A program made the position numbers and the translations under genes. The notes beneath the pieces were generated by a model, which was not told the DNA's origin, did not search any database, and saw only the letters and a list, made by a program, of their open reading frames with translations. Source: Robertkochia flava (GTDB taxonomy: Bacteria; Bacteroidota; Bacteroidia; Flavobacteriales; Flavobacteriaceae). From it: DNA of 64,000 nt. Where the stretch lies: NCBI RefSeq assembly GCF_020166515.1, contig NZ_JAINZT010000005.1:1-64000 (forward strand). Reading direction: 5' to 3'. Below are positions 25,057 through 34,127 of the stretch, one piece after another; the stretch's first letter is position 1, and the number at the start of each line of letters is the position of its first letter.

Positions 25057-26400
25057 ATGTCAAACGACATTAAGATTAGAAAAGGCTTAGATATTAAGCT
25101 TAAAGGTGTGGCAGAGAAAACAATATCTGTTGCTCCCAGGTCTAAGAAGTTCGCTATTAAACCCACCGATTTTCACGGTGTTACCCCTAAAATGGTACTA
25201 AAAGAAGGTGCTTCCGTTAAGGCGGGAGAGGTGATCTTCTTTTCCAAGTACAGCGATCGCGTTAAGTTTGTTTCGCCTGTAAGTGGTACGCTTTCGGAAA
25301 TTCGCAGAGGTGCTAAGCGAAGAATTTTAGAAGTAGTTATTGACGCAGATGCGGAAGATACCTTTATGGAACACGGTTCCAGGGATATCTCCAAGATGTC
25401 TGGAGAAGAGGTAAAGGAGCATATGCTTGAAGGAGGCTGCTGGCCTTTTATCAAGCAACGTCCTTATGATATCATTGCTAACCCGGAGGAGGCGCCTAAG
25501 GCTATCTTCGTTTCGGCGATGAATACCGCCCCTCTTTCTGCAGACGTGGAGTTTCTTCTGAAGGATCGTCTGGATGATTTTAAGCTCGGGCTTGAAGCTA
25601 TTTCCAAACTTAGCAGTGGCAAGACCCATGTGTCTGTCGCCGGCGGAGGAAGTGGTTTGCTCGACGGCATCTCAGGAGTCGAACTTCACAAGGTGAACGG
25701 ACCGCACCCTGCCGGTAATGTCGGGGTTCAGATCCATCATGTCGATCCGATCAATTTCGGAGAGCGCGTATGGGTTGTGGGGCCGGAAGATGTAGCTATC
25801 ATTGGAGCTTTTTTCCGAACCGGAAAGTTCCAGGCCGACCGTCTGTTGGCGGTGGCGGGAACCGAAGCGCCAAATGCACAATATTATAAAATGCGTATCG
25901 GGTCAAATGTGTTGGACCTGGTAGGGAAAATACCCTCGTCAGTGCGTATTATCAGTGGGGATGTGCTCACTGGAGACCAGCTGGCAAATAACGGGTTTGT
26001 AGGGTACTACCACAATGTGCTCACCCTGATCCCGGAAGGTAAGGATCATCGTATGTTTGGATGGATGCCATTTATGGATAACCATATCCCGAGTATGTCG
26101 CGTACATCGCTTTCCTGGTTGTTCCCGAACAAGCGCTATAAGGTAAATACCAACCTCAATGGGGAAGAGCGTGCCTTGGTGGTGACCGGGGAAATGGAAA
26201 AGGTGATGCCTATGGATATTTACCCGATGCAACTGCTGAAGGAATGTATGGCGTCGAATATCGAAAAGATGGAGAATCTTGGAATTTACGAGGTGGCTCC
26301 TGAAGATTTCGCGCTTATCGATTATACGAATACCTCAAAAATTGAAGCCCAGGTTATTATCAGGGAGGCACTTGACCTGATGATAAAAGAAGTGGGTTAA
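25057..26400 (+). CDS. nqrA: Na+-translocating NADH:quinone reductase subunit A
   Basis: NqrA is the peripheral subunit of the six-part sodium pump that oxidises NADH and reduces quinone. The 447-residue protein matches the family throughout, including IRKGLDIKLKG at the start, FHGVTPKM, GASVKAGE, GPHPAGNVGVQIHHVDPI and the C-terminal MERCMAS-like segment LKECMASNIEKMENLGIYEV. It is the first gene of the operon, with nqrB 11 bases downstream. Confidence 0.97.
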   Translation: MSNDIKIRKGLDIKLKGVAEKTISVAPRSKKFAIKPTDFHGVTPKMVLKEGASVKAGEVIFFSKYSDRVKFVSPVSGTLSEIRRGAKRRILEVVIDADAEDTFMEHGSRDISKMSGEEVKEHMLEGGCWPFIKQRPYDIIANPEEAPKAIFVSAMNTAPLSADVEFLLKDRLDDFKLGLEAISKLSSGKTHVSVAGGGSGLLDGISGVELHKVNGPHPAGNVGVQIHHVDPINFGERVWVVGPEDVAIIGAFFRTGKFQADRLLAVAGTEAPNAQYYKMRIGSNVLDLVGKIPSSVRIISGDVLTGDQLANNGFVGYYHNVLTLIPEGKDHRMFGWMPFMDNHIPSMSRTSLSWLFPNKRYKVNTNLNGEERALVVTGEMEKVMPMDIYPMQLLKECMASNIEKMENLGIYEVAPEDFALIDYTNTSKIEAQVIIREALDLMIKEVG

Positions 26401-26411
26401 AAAAGGAAGCT

Positions 26412-27569
26412 ATGAGTTTTTTAAGAAAAAAGTTAGATGAATTAAGAAGGCCCTTTGATAAGGGTCAGAAGTGGGAGAAGTTTGCTCCTGCCTTTAACGC
26501 GTTCGATACCTTTTTGTTCGTACCTGATCATACGACCAAAAAAGGAGCTCATATCAGGGATGCTGTGGATTTAAAGCGAACCATGATTACCGTGGTGCTG
26601 GCACTGCTTCCTGCACTGTTCTTCGGTATTTATAATACCGGGTATCAGTATTTCTCTCAGACCGGAGAGGCCTTTACTTTTATGGATGCCTTCCTGCACG
26701 GAGCCTGGAAGATCGTACCAATGATCGTGGTTTCCTATGCTGTGGGTCTGGGTATTGAATTTATTTTTGCGATCTATCGCGGTCACGAGGTGAATGAAGG
26801 GTACCTGGTAACAGGATTGCTTATTCCTATGATCATGCCTGTGGATATTCCGCTTTGGATGGTGGCAGTTTCTGTAGCCTTCGCGGTATTGATCGGGAAA
26901 GAGGCTTTCGGAGGAACAGGGATGAACATCCTCAATCCTGCCCTTATGGCACGTGCCTTTGCCTTCTTTGCTTACCCGACCTATATGTCCGGTAACAAGG
27001 TGTGGGTTTCCGAAGCCAGCAGCGTTGATGCCATCTCCGGAGAAACCATCCTGGGATCTCTTGCAGCTGGGAAAGAGGTGACCTATAATATGTGGAGTAT
27101 GTTCGCCGGATCCATTCCAGGATCCATTGGAGAAACTTCTACCCTGTGGATCGTCGTGGGCGCCCTTATCCTAATCGCTACCGGCGTTGGTAGCTGGAGG
27201 ATCATGATTGGTGGTATTGTAGGAGCAGCCGTTATGGGATTCCTGTTCAACATCTGGGGCGCAAATGCCCTTATGAGCTTTCCATGGTACCAGCACCTGA
27301 TCGTCGGAGGTTTTGCCTTCGGGATCGTATTTATGGCTACCGACCCGGTGTCTGCTGCACAAACCTTTAAAGGGAAATGGATCTATGGGGTCCTGATCGG
27401 GGTGTTCAGTATCATGATCAGGGTGTTTAACCCGGCCTATCCTGAAGGGGTTATGCTGGCAATACTGCTGATGAATGTATTCGCACCTACCATTGATCAC
27501 TACGTGATCGAGGCCAATATCAAGAGAAGAAAGAAACGATTGGCAACTGTAACCGCAAAATCCGCTTAA
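26412..27569 (+). CDS. nqrB: Na+-translocating NADH:quinone reductase subunit B
   Basis: The 385-residue membrane subunit carries a covalently bound FMN and riboflavin and forms part of the sodium pathway. About ten hydrophobic helices are visible, together with the GKEAFGGTGMNILNPALMARAF signature in two parts. The flavin attachment motif reads D206-A-I-S-G-E-T212, with Glu where SGAT usually has Ala. The acceptor Thr212 is kept. The apbE gene needed for attachment lies downstream in the same cluster. Confidence 0.97.
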   Translation: MSFLRKKLDELRRPFDKGQKWEKFAPAFNAFDTFLFVPDHTTKKGAHIRDAVDLKRTMITVVLALLPALFFGIYNTGYQYFSQTGEAFTFMDAFLHGAWKIVPMIVVSYAVGLGIEFIFAIYRGHEVNEGYLVTGLLIPMIMPVDIPLWMVAVSVAFAVLIGKEAFGGTGMNILNPALMARAFAFFAYPTYMSGNKVWVSEASSVDAISGETILGSLAAGKEVTYNMWSMFAGSIPGSIGETSTLWIVVGALILIATGVGSWRIMIGGIVGAAVMGFLFNIWGANALMSFPWYQHLIVGGFAFGIVFMATDPVSAAQTFKGKWIYGVLIGVFSIMIRVFNPAYPEGVMLAILLMNVFAPTIDHYVIEANIKRRKKRLATVTAKSA

Positions 27570-27571
27570 TT

Positions 27572-28300
27572 ATGAACAGAGACAGTAACGCGTATACATT
27601 TATTTTTGCCGCTGTTATGGTGATCGTGGTTGCATCGGCTCTCGCCATTGCAGCAACCTCCCTGCAGCCTATGCAGGCGGAAAATGTACGTAAAGAGAAA
27701 ATGCAAAATATCCTTTCTACGATCGGAATCGAAGTAGAAAGAGACCAGGCAGAACAAGAATTCAATGCCTATATTAAGGAAGAGATCGCACTGACCTCCG
27801 AAGGTGATATTGATGAAAGCGTGAACGCCTTTAATATTGACCTGGCCAAGGAGTTGAAGAAGCCTGTGGAAGAGCAGCGCTTTCCACTGTACAGGGCTGA
27901 GGTAGACGGAAAGTCATATTTCATTATCCCGCTTCGCGGAGCCGGACTTTGGGATGCGATCTGGGGATATATTTCCCTGGAAGACGATATCAATACCATT
28001 AAAGGAGCCGTTTTCGACCATAAAGGGGAAACTCCCGGACTTGGTGCAGAGATCACTCAAAGCTGGTTCGAGGAACGTTTTCAGGAAGAAAAGATCTTCG
28101 ATCCGGAAAGTGGTGATTTTGTTGGGGTAACTGTAATGAAAGGATACTCCGGAGGTAACGATAAGAATGACAATGCCATTGATGCCATCTCAGGTGCGAC
28201 CATTACCGGTGACGGGGTTACCGATATGATCTACAACAGGCTGCAATACTATCTGCCTTACCTTAAAGAAAAGAACGTTAAAGTAGCATTAAATAACTAA
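27572..28300 (+). CDS. nqrC: Na+-translocating NADH:quinone reductase subunit C
   Basis: This is a 242-residue subunit with one N-terminal transmembrane helix ([19 protein letters not shown]) and a periplasmic FMN-binding domain. The covalent FMN motif is the standard D204-A-I-S-G-A-T210, followed by [16 protein letters not shown] and [10 protein letters not shown] are other family signatures. The start is two bases after the nqrB stop. Confidence 0.97.
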   Translation: MNRDSNAYTFIFAAVMVIVVASALAIAATSLQPMQAENVRKEKMQNILSTIGIEVERDQAEQEFNAYIKEEIALTSEGDIDESVNAFNIDLAKELKKPVEEQRFPLYRAEVDGKSYFIIPLRGAGLWDAIWGYISLEDDINTIKGAVFDHKGETPGLGAEITQSWFEERFQEEKIFDPESGDFVGVTVMKGYSGGNDKNDNAIDAISGATITGDGVTDMIYNRLQYYLPYLKEKNVKVALNN

Positions 28301-28302
28301 TT

Positions 28303-29025
28303 ATGGCCAATAAGAAAGATAACAAAGAGAAGTCTCCTTTGGTGCTTTTCGTTGCCGAAGAAAAGGAGCCGTTATTCTCTAAAAAGAACCGAAAGTTATT
28401 GACGGATCCGCTGGACGATAATAACCCTATTACCGTACAGGTACTGGGAATTTGTTCGGCCCTGGCAATTACGGTGCAATTAAAACCGGCCATAGTTATG
28501 GCAATCGCGGTAATGGCTGTAATGGCCTTTGCCAACATGATCATCTCCATGATTCGTAACCTGATCCCGAACAGGATCCGGATTATCGTTCAGCTGGTGG
28601 TGGTTGCTGCCCTGGTAATTCTTGTAGACCAGGTGTTAAAAGCCTTTGCCTATGATGTGAGTAAGGAACTTTCCGTATTCGTCGGACTTATCATTACCAA
28701 CTGTATTGTAATGGGTCGTCTGGAAGCTTTTGCCCTGGGTAACGGGGTATGGAAATCCTTTCTTGACGGAATCGGAAATGCTGCCGGTTACGGACTGATC
28801 CTGGTGATCGTTGCCTTCTTCAGGGAATTGTTGGGATCCGGGAAACTTTTCGGATTCGAGGTACTGGGACATAAAGGCGCTACCCTGGCAGAGTCTACCG
28901 GACTGTACGCCCTTGGATATGAAAACAACGGTTTGATGCTGTTGTCTCCTGCAGCCCTTTTGGTGGTTGGAGTACTGATCTGGGTACAGCGTTCCAGAAA
29001 CAGAAAATTAATTGAAAAGAACTAA
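28303..29025 (+). CDS. nqrD: Na+-translocating NADH:quinone reductase subunit D
   Basis: The 240-residue membrane subunit has six helices. It carries the paired conserved cysteines found in NqrD (LGICSAL and [10 protein letters not shown]), which with those of NqrE hold an intramembrane iron centre. A hydrophilic N-terminal extension of about 45 residues precedes the family core at NPITVQVLG. It starts two bases after the nqrC stop. Confidence 0.97.
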   Translation: MANKKDNKEKSPLVLFVAEEKEPLFSKKNRKLLTDPLDDNNPITVQVLGICSALAITVQLKPAIVMAIAVMAVMAFANMIISMIRNLIPNRIRIIVQLVVVAALVILVDQVLKAFAYDVSKELSVFVGLIITNCIVMGRLEAFALGNGVWKSFLDGIGNAAGYGLILVIVAFFRELLGSGKLFGFEVLGHKGATLAESTGLYALGYENNGLMLLSPAALLVVGVLIWVQRSRNRKLIEKN

Positions 29026-29053
29026 GCTCCGGGCTTAATAAAATAACAGAAGA

Positions 29054-29668
29054 ATGGATTACGTAAATCTTTTTGTCAGAAGTATTTTTATAGAAAACAT
29101 GGTTTTCGCTTACTTCCTGGGAATGTGTTCCTATCTGGCGGTATCGAAAACTGTGAATACAGCAGTGGGGCTTGGAGCTGCGGTAATCTTCGTATTATCG
29201 ATCACAGTTCCCATTAACTTTTTGCTGGATAACTACCTGCTTCGTCCGGGAGCCCTTTCCTGGATGGGTGAGGAGTATGCCAGTATCGACCTGAGCTTCC
29301 TGAGTTTTATCATGTTCATTGCGGTGATCGCATCCATGGTGCAGCTGGTGGAAATGATCGTGGAACGATTTGCTCCGGCACTTTACGGTGCTCTGGGAAT
29401 CTTCCTTCCGCTTATCGCGGTAAACTGTGCTATCCTTGGTGGATCGCTCTTTATGCAGCAAAAGGACTTCGCCGGAATCGGGGAAGCCGCTACTTACGGT
29501 CTGGGTTCAGGAATCGGATGGTTCCTTGCGATCCTAGCCATTGCCGCCATTCGGGAGAAGATTACCTATTCGAATGTACCTGCACCCCTTAGAGGTCTTG
29601 GGATCACCTTTATTATTACAGGACTTATGGCCTTAGGGTTCATGAGTTTTATGGGAATTAAATTATAA
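29054..29668 (+). CDS. nqrE: Na+-translocating NADH:quinone reductase subunit E
   Basis: This 204-residue membrane subunit is homologous to NqrD. Its conserved cysteines are in [12 protein letters not shown] and AVNCAILGG, and the NINFLL-like pore segment is [12 protein letters not shown]. Together with NqrD it forms the inverted pair that binds the iron centre on the sodium and electron path. It follows nqrD by 28 bases. Confidence 0.97.
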   Translation: MDYVNLFVRSIFIENMVFAYFLGMCSYLAVSKTVNTAVGLGAAVIFVLSITVPINFLLDNYLLRPGALSWMGEEYASIDLSFLSFIMFIAVIASMVQLVEMIVERFAPALYGALGIFLPLIAVNCAILGGSLFMQQKDFAGIGEAATYGLGSGIGWFLAILAIAAIREKITYSNVPAPLRGLGITFIITGLMALGFMSFMGIKL

Positions 29669-29689
29669 TAAATCATTAGTTAAGAAAGA

Positions 29690-30982
29690 ATGGATTATTC
29701 AGTAATCATAGCGAGTTTAGTAGTATTTCTGGTGCTGGTATTTGCCCTTGTGGCGATCCTGCTCGGAGCAAAAGCCAAACTGGTTCCCTCAGGTCCTGTG
29801 ACCCTCAAGATCAACGGGGAAAAAGATGTGGAGGTTTCTTCCGGAGGAACACTGCTTTCAACTCTTGGAGATAATAAAATTTTCCTGCCTTCTGCCTGTG
29901 GAGGAGGGGGTACCTGTATCCAGTGTAAGTGTGTTGTTAAGGAAGGTGGAGGAGAGATCCTTCCTACCGAGGCTCCTCACTTTACCCGGAAGGAAATTGC
30001 CGAAGGCTGGCGATTGGGATGCCAGGTAAAGGTTAAACAGGATATGGTTATCCAGGTGCCTGAAGAGGTATTTGGAATTAAAAAGTGGGAGGCTGAGGTT
30101 GTTCGTAACTGGAACGTGGCTTCGTTTATTAAAGAATTCGTGGTGCGTATTCCTGAAGATATGGATTACGAGGCCGGAGGATATATCCAGATCGAGATCC
30201 CTCCTTGTGAGGTGAGTTACAGGGAAATTGATATCACCGCCCACCCCGAAGAGCACGATGATCCTAAGAAATTCCAGTTGGAATGGGATAAATTCGATCT
30301 GTGGCCTTTGGTGATGAAAAATACCGAGACCGTAGAGCGCGCCTATTCGATGGCTTCTTACCCTGCCGAAGGTAGAGACATTATGCTCAATGTGCGTATT
30401 GCCACCCCGCCATGGGATCGTAGTAAGAACGGTTGGATGGATGTAAATCCGGGAATCGCTTCTTCATATATCTTTTCCCGTAAACCGGGAGATAAGGTAA
30501 CCATTTCAGGGCCTTATGGAGAATTCTTTATCAACCACAGTGAGGCAGAAATGCTTTATGTTGGTGGTGGTGCCGGAATGGCTCCAATGCGATCGCACCT
30601 GTACCACCTGTTCAAAACCCTTGAAACAGGAAGAAAAGTTACCTACTGGTATGGTGGTCGTTCAAAAAGGGAATTGTTCTATATCGAACACTTCAGAGCC
30701 CTGGAGCGTGACTTCCCGAACTTTAAGTTCTATATCGCCCTTTCAGAGCCTCTGGAGGAAGATAACTGGAAAGTGAAGGATGGCCTTGATGGAGAAGGAG
30801 ATGGGTTTGTAGGATTTGTACACCAGGTGGTTATTGACAATTACCTGAACCATCACGATGCTCCTGAGGATATTGAATTCTATTTCTGTGGACCGCCTTT
30901 GATGAACAAGGCTGTGGAGAAGATGTGTGAGGACTTCGGAGTTCCGCCGGAAAATGTAAGATTCGATGACTTTGGAGGTTAA
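29690..30982 (+). CDS. nqrF: Na+-translocating NADH:quinone reductase subunit F
   Basis: NqrF is the electron entry subunit. The 430-residue protein has one N-terminal transmembrane helix and a plant-type 2Fe-2S domain with Cys70, Cys76, Cys79 and Cys111 ([11 protein letters not shown] and RLGCQ). A ferredoxin reductase-like FAD domain (RAYSMASYP) and an NADH domain ([24 protein letters not shown]) follow. It ends the six-gene operon and a terminator follows 30 bases later. Confidence 0.98.
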   Translation: MDYSVIIASLVVFLVLVFALVAILLGAKAKLVPSGPVTLKINGEKDVEVSSGGTLLSTLGDNKIFLPSACGGGGTCIQCKCVVKEGGGEILPTEAPHFTRKEIAEGWRLGCQVKVKQDMVIQVPEEVFGIKKWEAEVVRNWNVASFIKEFVVRIPEDMDYEAGGYIQIEIPPCEVSYREIDITAHPEEHDDPKKFQLEWDKFDLWPLVMKNTETVERAYSMASYPAEGRDIMLNVRIATPPWDRSKNGWMDVNPGIASSYIFSRKPGDKVTISGPYGEFFINHSEAEMLYVGGGAGMAPMRSHLYHLFKTLETGRKVTYWYGGRSKRELFYIEHFRALERDFPNFKFYIALSEPLEEDNWKVKDGLDGEGDGFVGFVHQVVIDNYLNHHDAPEDIEFYFCGPPLMNKAVEKMCEDFGVPPENVRFDDFGG

Positions 30983-31011
30983 TCCTTTTAAAGTATTTAA
31001 TTAATAAATAT

Positions 31012-31040
31012 AAGCCGGCACTTTCTGTGTCGGCTTTTTT
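31012..31040 (+). terminator. Terminator after nqrF
   Basis: A 9-base stem (AGCCGGCAC with GTGTCGGCT, one G-T pair) is followed by six T residues. It separates nqrF from the small gene and apbE, although read-through is possible. Confidence 0.8.
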
Positions 31041-31057
31041 GTGATATCTTCATTCTT

Positions 31058-31420
31058 ATGAGCGTATTAACAGAGCAGGAATTGCATAACCTTGCTATGA
31101 ATATCGTTGGGGAGGACCTCGAGAAAAATGGCTTTGAGTTTATGGCGGTCAACAGCCAGCTAAAAAAGGATCCGCAATTCGTGTGTCTTAAAGACAAAAA
31201 ACTACATTTTATTATCGTGAAGGCCGTGCCCTATCCGGAAGATCCCAAGGCTTACGATGTGGTCTTTATGGAGACCATTCGTGCCCATGCCGTTAAGTTT
31301 AAAGCCCGTACCTATTATGCCGGGGTGGGTCTGGCCAATGCCTCAGATTACGATAAACCAGTGAGCAAGAACGATAACTATATTGTAAATTATAATGGAA
31401 TCATTGAGATTAAGGACTAG
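31058..31420 (+). CDS. Small conserved protein between nqrF and apbE, function unknown
   Basis: This is a soluble 120-residue protein with a TM-free alpha/beta pattern (DLEKNGFEFMAVNSQLKKDPQF, shortened; LHFIIVKAVPYPEDPKAYD; YYAGVGLANASDYDKP). I recall similar flavobacterial proteins being labelled Nqr subunit F, but it has no iron-sulfur, FAD or NADH motif, so that name would be wrong. Its last 26 bases overlap the start of apbE in another frame. That coupling and its place beside the nqr operon suggest a role with ApbE or Nqr, which is inference. Confidence 0.85.
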   Translation: MSVLTEQELHNLAMNIVGEDLEKNGFEFMAVNSQLKKDPQFVCLKDKKLHFIIVKAVPYPEDPKAYDVVFMETIRAHAVKFKARTYYAGVGLANASDYDKPVSKNDNYIVNYNGIIEIKD

Positions 31421-32441
31421 TTTATTTTCGGTGCTGATAATTCTTCTTGTGGTTACCTCCTGCGGTATCCCCGGCAATGAGCCTTACCAACAAAGCGAAA
31501 AAGGACGGGCCCTGGGAACAACCTATACCATCATCTATGATGTGCCCGATGAGGACGTGTCTTACCATGAAGAAATTCTTGCTGTATTTGATACGGTAAA
31601 TGCTTCCATGTCCACCTATATTCCCAATAGCGATATTTCCAGGGTGAATCGCGGAGAAGCCGACGTGGTGGTTGATGATTATTTTAAGGAGGTATTCCTG
31701 AAGTCTAAAGAGGTCTGGAGGCAAACCAACCGAGCCTTTGATCCTACAGTAGGGGCCCTGGTTAACGCCTGGGGCTTTGGCCCTGAAGAGGGGCTGGGAG
31801 ATCTGGATTCAACCCAGGTAGACAGTATATTGCAATTCACAGGTCTTGAAAAGGTCTTTATCGACTCGCTTAACCGTGTGGTTAAGGCGCATCCTCAGGT
31901 GTATCTTGATTTTAATGCGCTGGCAAAGGGCTATTGTATTGATCTGATCGGCCGGATGCTCGAGGAAAAGGGGGTGGAGAATTACCTTGTTGAAGTTGGG
32001 GGGGAGATCCTTTGTAAGGGTAGTAACACACGCAGGGTGAAGAACTGGGTGGTAGCTATTGATAATCCTTTACAGGGAGAGAAGGACCGCTTACTGATCT
32101 CAAAGATCAAGCTGGTGGACCGTGCCATGGCCACCAGTGGTAATTACCGCAAATATCGTGTGGACGAGACTACAGGAGAGAAGTATGTGCATACCATAGA
32201 TCCCAGAACGGGCTATCCCTTTAAGAATAATGTATTAAGTACATCGGTCATCGCATCTACCTGTATGGAAGCCGATGCTTATGCCACCGCCTTTATGCTC
32301 ATGCCTCTGGACAGCATCAGATCGTCACTCAGGGAACTTCCCGGACTGGAGGCATATGTGATCGCTGTGGATGATAAGGGGGATCTGGTAGAATTCAGAA
32401 CCGATGGATTCGAGGATTTGGTTATAGAAGAGGAGCAGTAA
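31395..32441 (+). CDS. apbE: FAD:protein FMN transferase (flavin-attaching ApbE)
   Basis: ApbE transfers FMN from FAD to a threonine of NqrB and NqrC. The 348-residue protein has a lipoprotein signal ending at Cys23 (LLVVTSCG), as expected for an enzyme acting outside the cytoplasmic membrane. Family motifs are ALGTTYTIIYD, STYIPNSDISRVNRG, FDPTVGALVNAWGFGP, LDFNALAKGYCID, the flavin-site GGEILCKG, MATSGNYRKY and HTIDPRTGYP. It overlaps the preceding small gene by 26 bases and lies about 400 bases after nqrF. Confidence 0.96.
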   Translation: MESLRLRTSLFSVLIILLVVTSCGIPGNEPYQQSEKGRALGTTYTIIYDVPDEDVSYHEEILAVFDTVNASMSTYIPNSDISRVNRGEADVVVDDYFKEVFLKSKEVWRQTNRAFDPTVGALVNAWGFGPEEGLGDLDSTQVDSILQFTGLEKVFIDSLNRVVKAHPQVYLDFNALAKGYCIDLIGRMLEEKGVENYLVEVGGEILCKGSNTRRVKNWVVAIDNPLQGEKDRLLISKIKLVDRAMATSGNYRKYRVDETTGEKYVHTIDPRTGYPFKNNVLSTSVIASTCMEADAYATAFMLMPLDSIRSSLRELPGLEAYVIAVDDKGDLVEFRTDGFEDLVIEEEQ

Positions 32442-32446
32442 AACGA

Positions 32447-33211
32447 TTATTTCCTTACTACAGGAATAATTTCTTTGGGGTCGATACGATAGGTATCGGC
32501 CTCTTTTTTTGAAAGTCGCCCTGCAAGATCTTCTTCGATCACCTTAAAGCCAACGGCCCTGAGCTTGTCAAAGTAGTCGCGCCCATAGACCCTGACATGA
32601 TCGTATTGCCCGAAAATCCTGGCCCGTTCGGCAGGGTCGGTAATACTGTCGTCTTCAAAGGTGCTTTCGCGGCCTAGGTCCTGGGGGATCTGGAGAATGC
32701 CCCAGCCTTCCGGCTTCATGATGCGGTAGAGCTCTTCCATGGCCTTGCGGTCGTCCGGAATGTGCTCCAGAACATGATTGCAAAGAATCACGTCAAAGCT
32801 ATTGTCTTCAAAGGGGAGATCACAGATATCTGCCTTTACATCGGCCAGGGGAGAATTCAGATCGGTAGTGGTGTAGTCCAGGTTTTTCATCTTTCTGAAC
32901 CGGCTGTAGAAAGCCTGTTCTGGAGCGAAATGCAATACCTTCAAACGTGCTGTAAAGAAAGGGGTCTTTTCTTTCAAATACAGCCATAGCAGCCTGTGCC
33001 TTTCCAGGGATAGGGTTCCGGGGGCAAGTACATTTTCGCGTTGCCTGCCGTATCCGTAGGGCAGAAAGCTCCTGTAACCTTTCCCGTCTATGGGATCCGT
33101 GTACGTATTGCCCTTGTAGTATAAAGCGACAGCAGGACGAACCAGGTAACTCAGTCGGATAAGCAGGGGGCGCGGTACTGTATTGAGGATGTATTTAAAA
33201 ATTCGCTTCAA
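32447..33211 (-). CDS. Class I SAM-dependent methyltransferase, substrate unknown
   Basis: The 254-residue protein has a methyltransferase type 11 core in the second half: VLHFAPEQAF as a variant of motif I, the acidic TTTDLNSPLADVKADICDLPFEDNSFDVILCNHVLEHI region (motifs II-IV, shortened) and MKPEGWGILQIPQ. The N-terminal 60 residues are basic with hydrophobic patches and no clear signal. Members of this type often act on polysaccharides or lipids, but nothing here fixes the substrate. It is convergent with apbE and lies 14 bases downstream of map. Confidence 0.85.
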   Translation of the reverse strand: MKRIFKYILNTVPRPLLIRLSYLVRPAVALYYKGNTYTDPIDGKGYRSFLPYGYGRQRENVLAPGTLSLERHRLLWLYLKEKTPFFTARLKVLHFAPEQAFYSRFRKMKNLDYTTTDLNSPLADVKADICDLPFEDNSFDVILCNHVLEHIPDDRKAMEELYRIMKPEGWGILQIPQDLGRESTFEDDSITDPAERARIFGQYDHVRVYGRDYFDKLRAVGFKVIEEDLAGRLSKKEADTYRIDPKEIIPVVRK

Positions 33212-33225
33212 GAAAAAGGGCTTTA

Positions 33226-34041
33226 TTAAACCTTAAGGGCTTGTTTAAATTCTTTTTCCTCGTCGCTCTCAATGCCAAGAACATCATAGATGTATTTAAA
33301 GGTGGAAAGGATCTCCGGTTTTCCATTGATCATAGCCACATCATGTTCGAAATGCGCGCTGGGTTTCCCATCGGCAGTTACGATGGTCCATCCGTCCTTT
33401 AGCTGCTTGATGCGATGGGTACCCATATTGATCATGGGTTCAATAGCCACGACCATTCCATCCACGAACTTTTTGCCACGACCTCTTTTTCCGTAATTAG
33501 GCATCTCAGGATCTTCGTGCATTTTTCTTCCAATACCATGCCCGACAAGCTCCCGAACTACCCCATATCCCTCGGCTTCGCAGAAGTTTTGTATGGCGTA
33601 TCCCACGTCTCCCACGCGATTTCCGTTTTTGAACTCCCGGATTCCGATGTACAGGGATTCCTTGGTAACCTGCAACAGTTTTTTTGTTTCCGGGGCCACC
33701 TCGCCGATCTCGAAGGTATAGGCGTGGTCTCCGTAGAAACCGTTCATAAGGGCGCCACAATCGATGGAAACAACATCTCCCTCTTCAAGCGGCTTGTCTG
33801 TTGGTAATCCGTGTACCACGGCTTCATTTACACTGGTAAGTAAGGTAGACGGACAATCATACAACCCCAGGAAACCGGGCTCGGCACCCATATCGCGGAT
33901 AAAGGCTTCGGCCATTTTGTCCAGATGGTTGGTAGTAACACCCGGTTTCAATTCTCCGGCAAGCATCCCCAGGGTTTTTGAAACTACCAGGGCACTTTCC
34001 CTCATTAACTCAATCTCTTCGGGCGTTTTGATCTTTATCAT
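33226..34041 (-). CDS. map: Methionine aminopeptidase, type I
   Basis: This enzyme removes the initiator methionine from nascent proteins. The 271-residue protein shows all metal and catalytic residues of the type I enzyme: the His of EAVVHGLP, Asp in SIDCG, Asp in FYGDHAYTF, His in GHGIGRKMHEDP, Glu in AIEPMI and Glu in HFEHDVAM. The ATG at 34041 begins MIKIKTPEEIELMRES, the standard start. The longer frame would need a TTG and adds ten unrelated residues. Confidence 0.97.
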   Translation of the reverse strand: MIKIKTPEEIELMRESALVVSKTLGMLAGELKPGVTTNHLDKMAEAFIRDMGAEPGFLGLYDCPSTLLTSVNEAVVHGLPTDKPLEEGDVVSIDCGALMNGFYGDHAYTFEIGEVAPETKKLLQVTKESLYIGIREFKNGNRVGDVGYAIQNFCEAEGYGVVRELVGHGIGRKMHEDPEMPNYGKRGRGKKFVDGMVVAIEPMINMGTHRIKQLKDGWTIVTADGKPSAHFEHDVAMINGKPEILSTFKYIYDVLGIESDEEKEFKQALKV

Positions 34042-34094
34042 CTTAAATATGTTTGATAAACTGAATTTCAATTAACAGGCCATTGGTTGGTCTG

Positions 34095-34102
34095 CAAAAA
34101 TA
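34095..34102 (-). promoter_or_regulatory. -7 element for map
   Basis: TATTTTTG on the minus strand fits TAnnTTTG and lies 53 bases before the map ATG, in the gap after the tolC-like gene. Confidence 0.55.
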
Positions 34103-34127
34103 GAATATTATTTTTAGAATTGCATGC

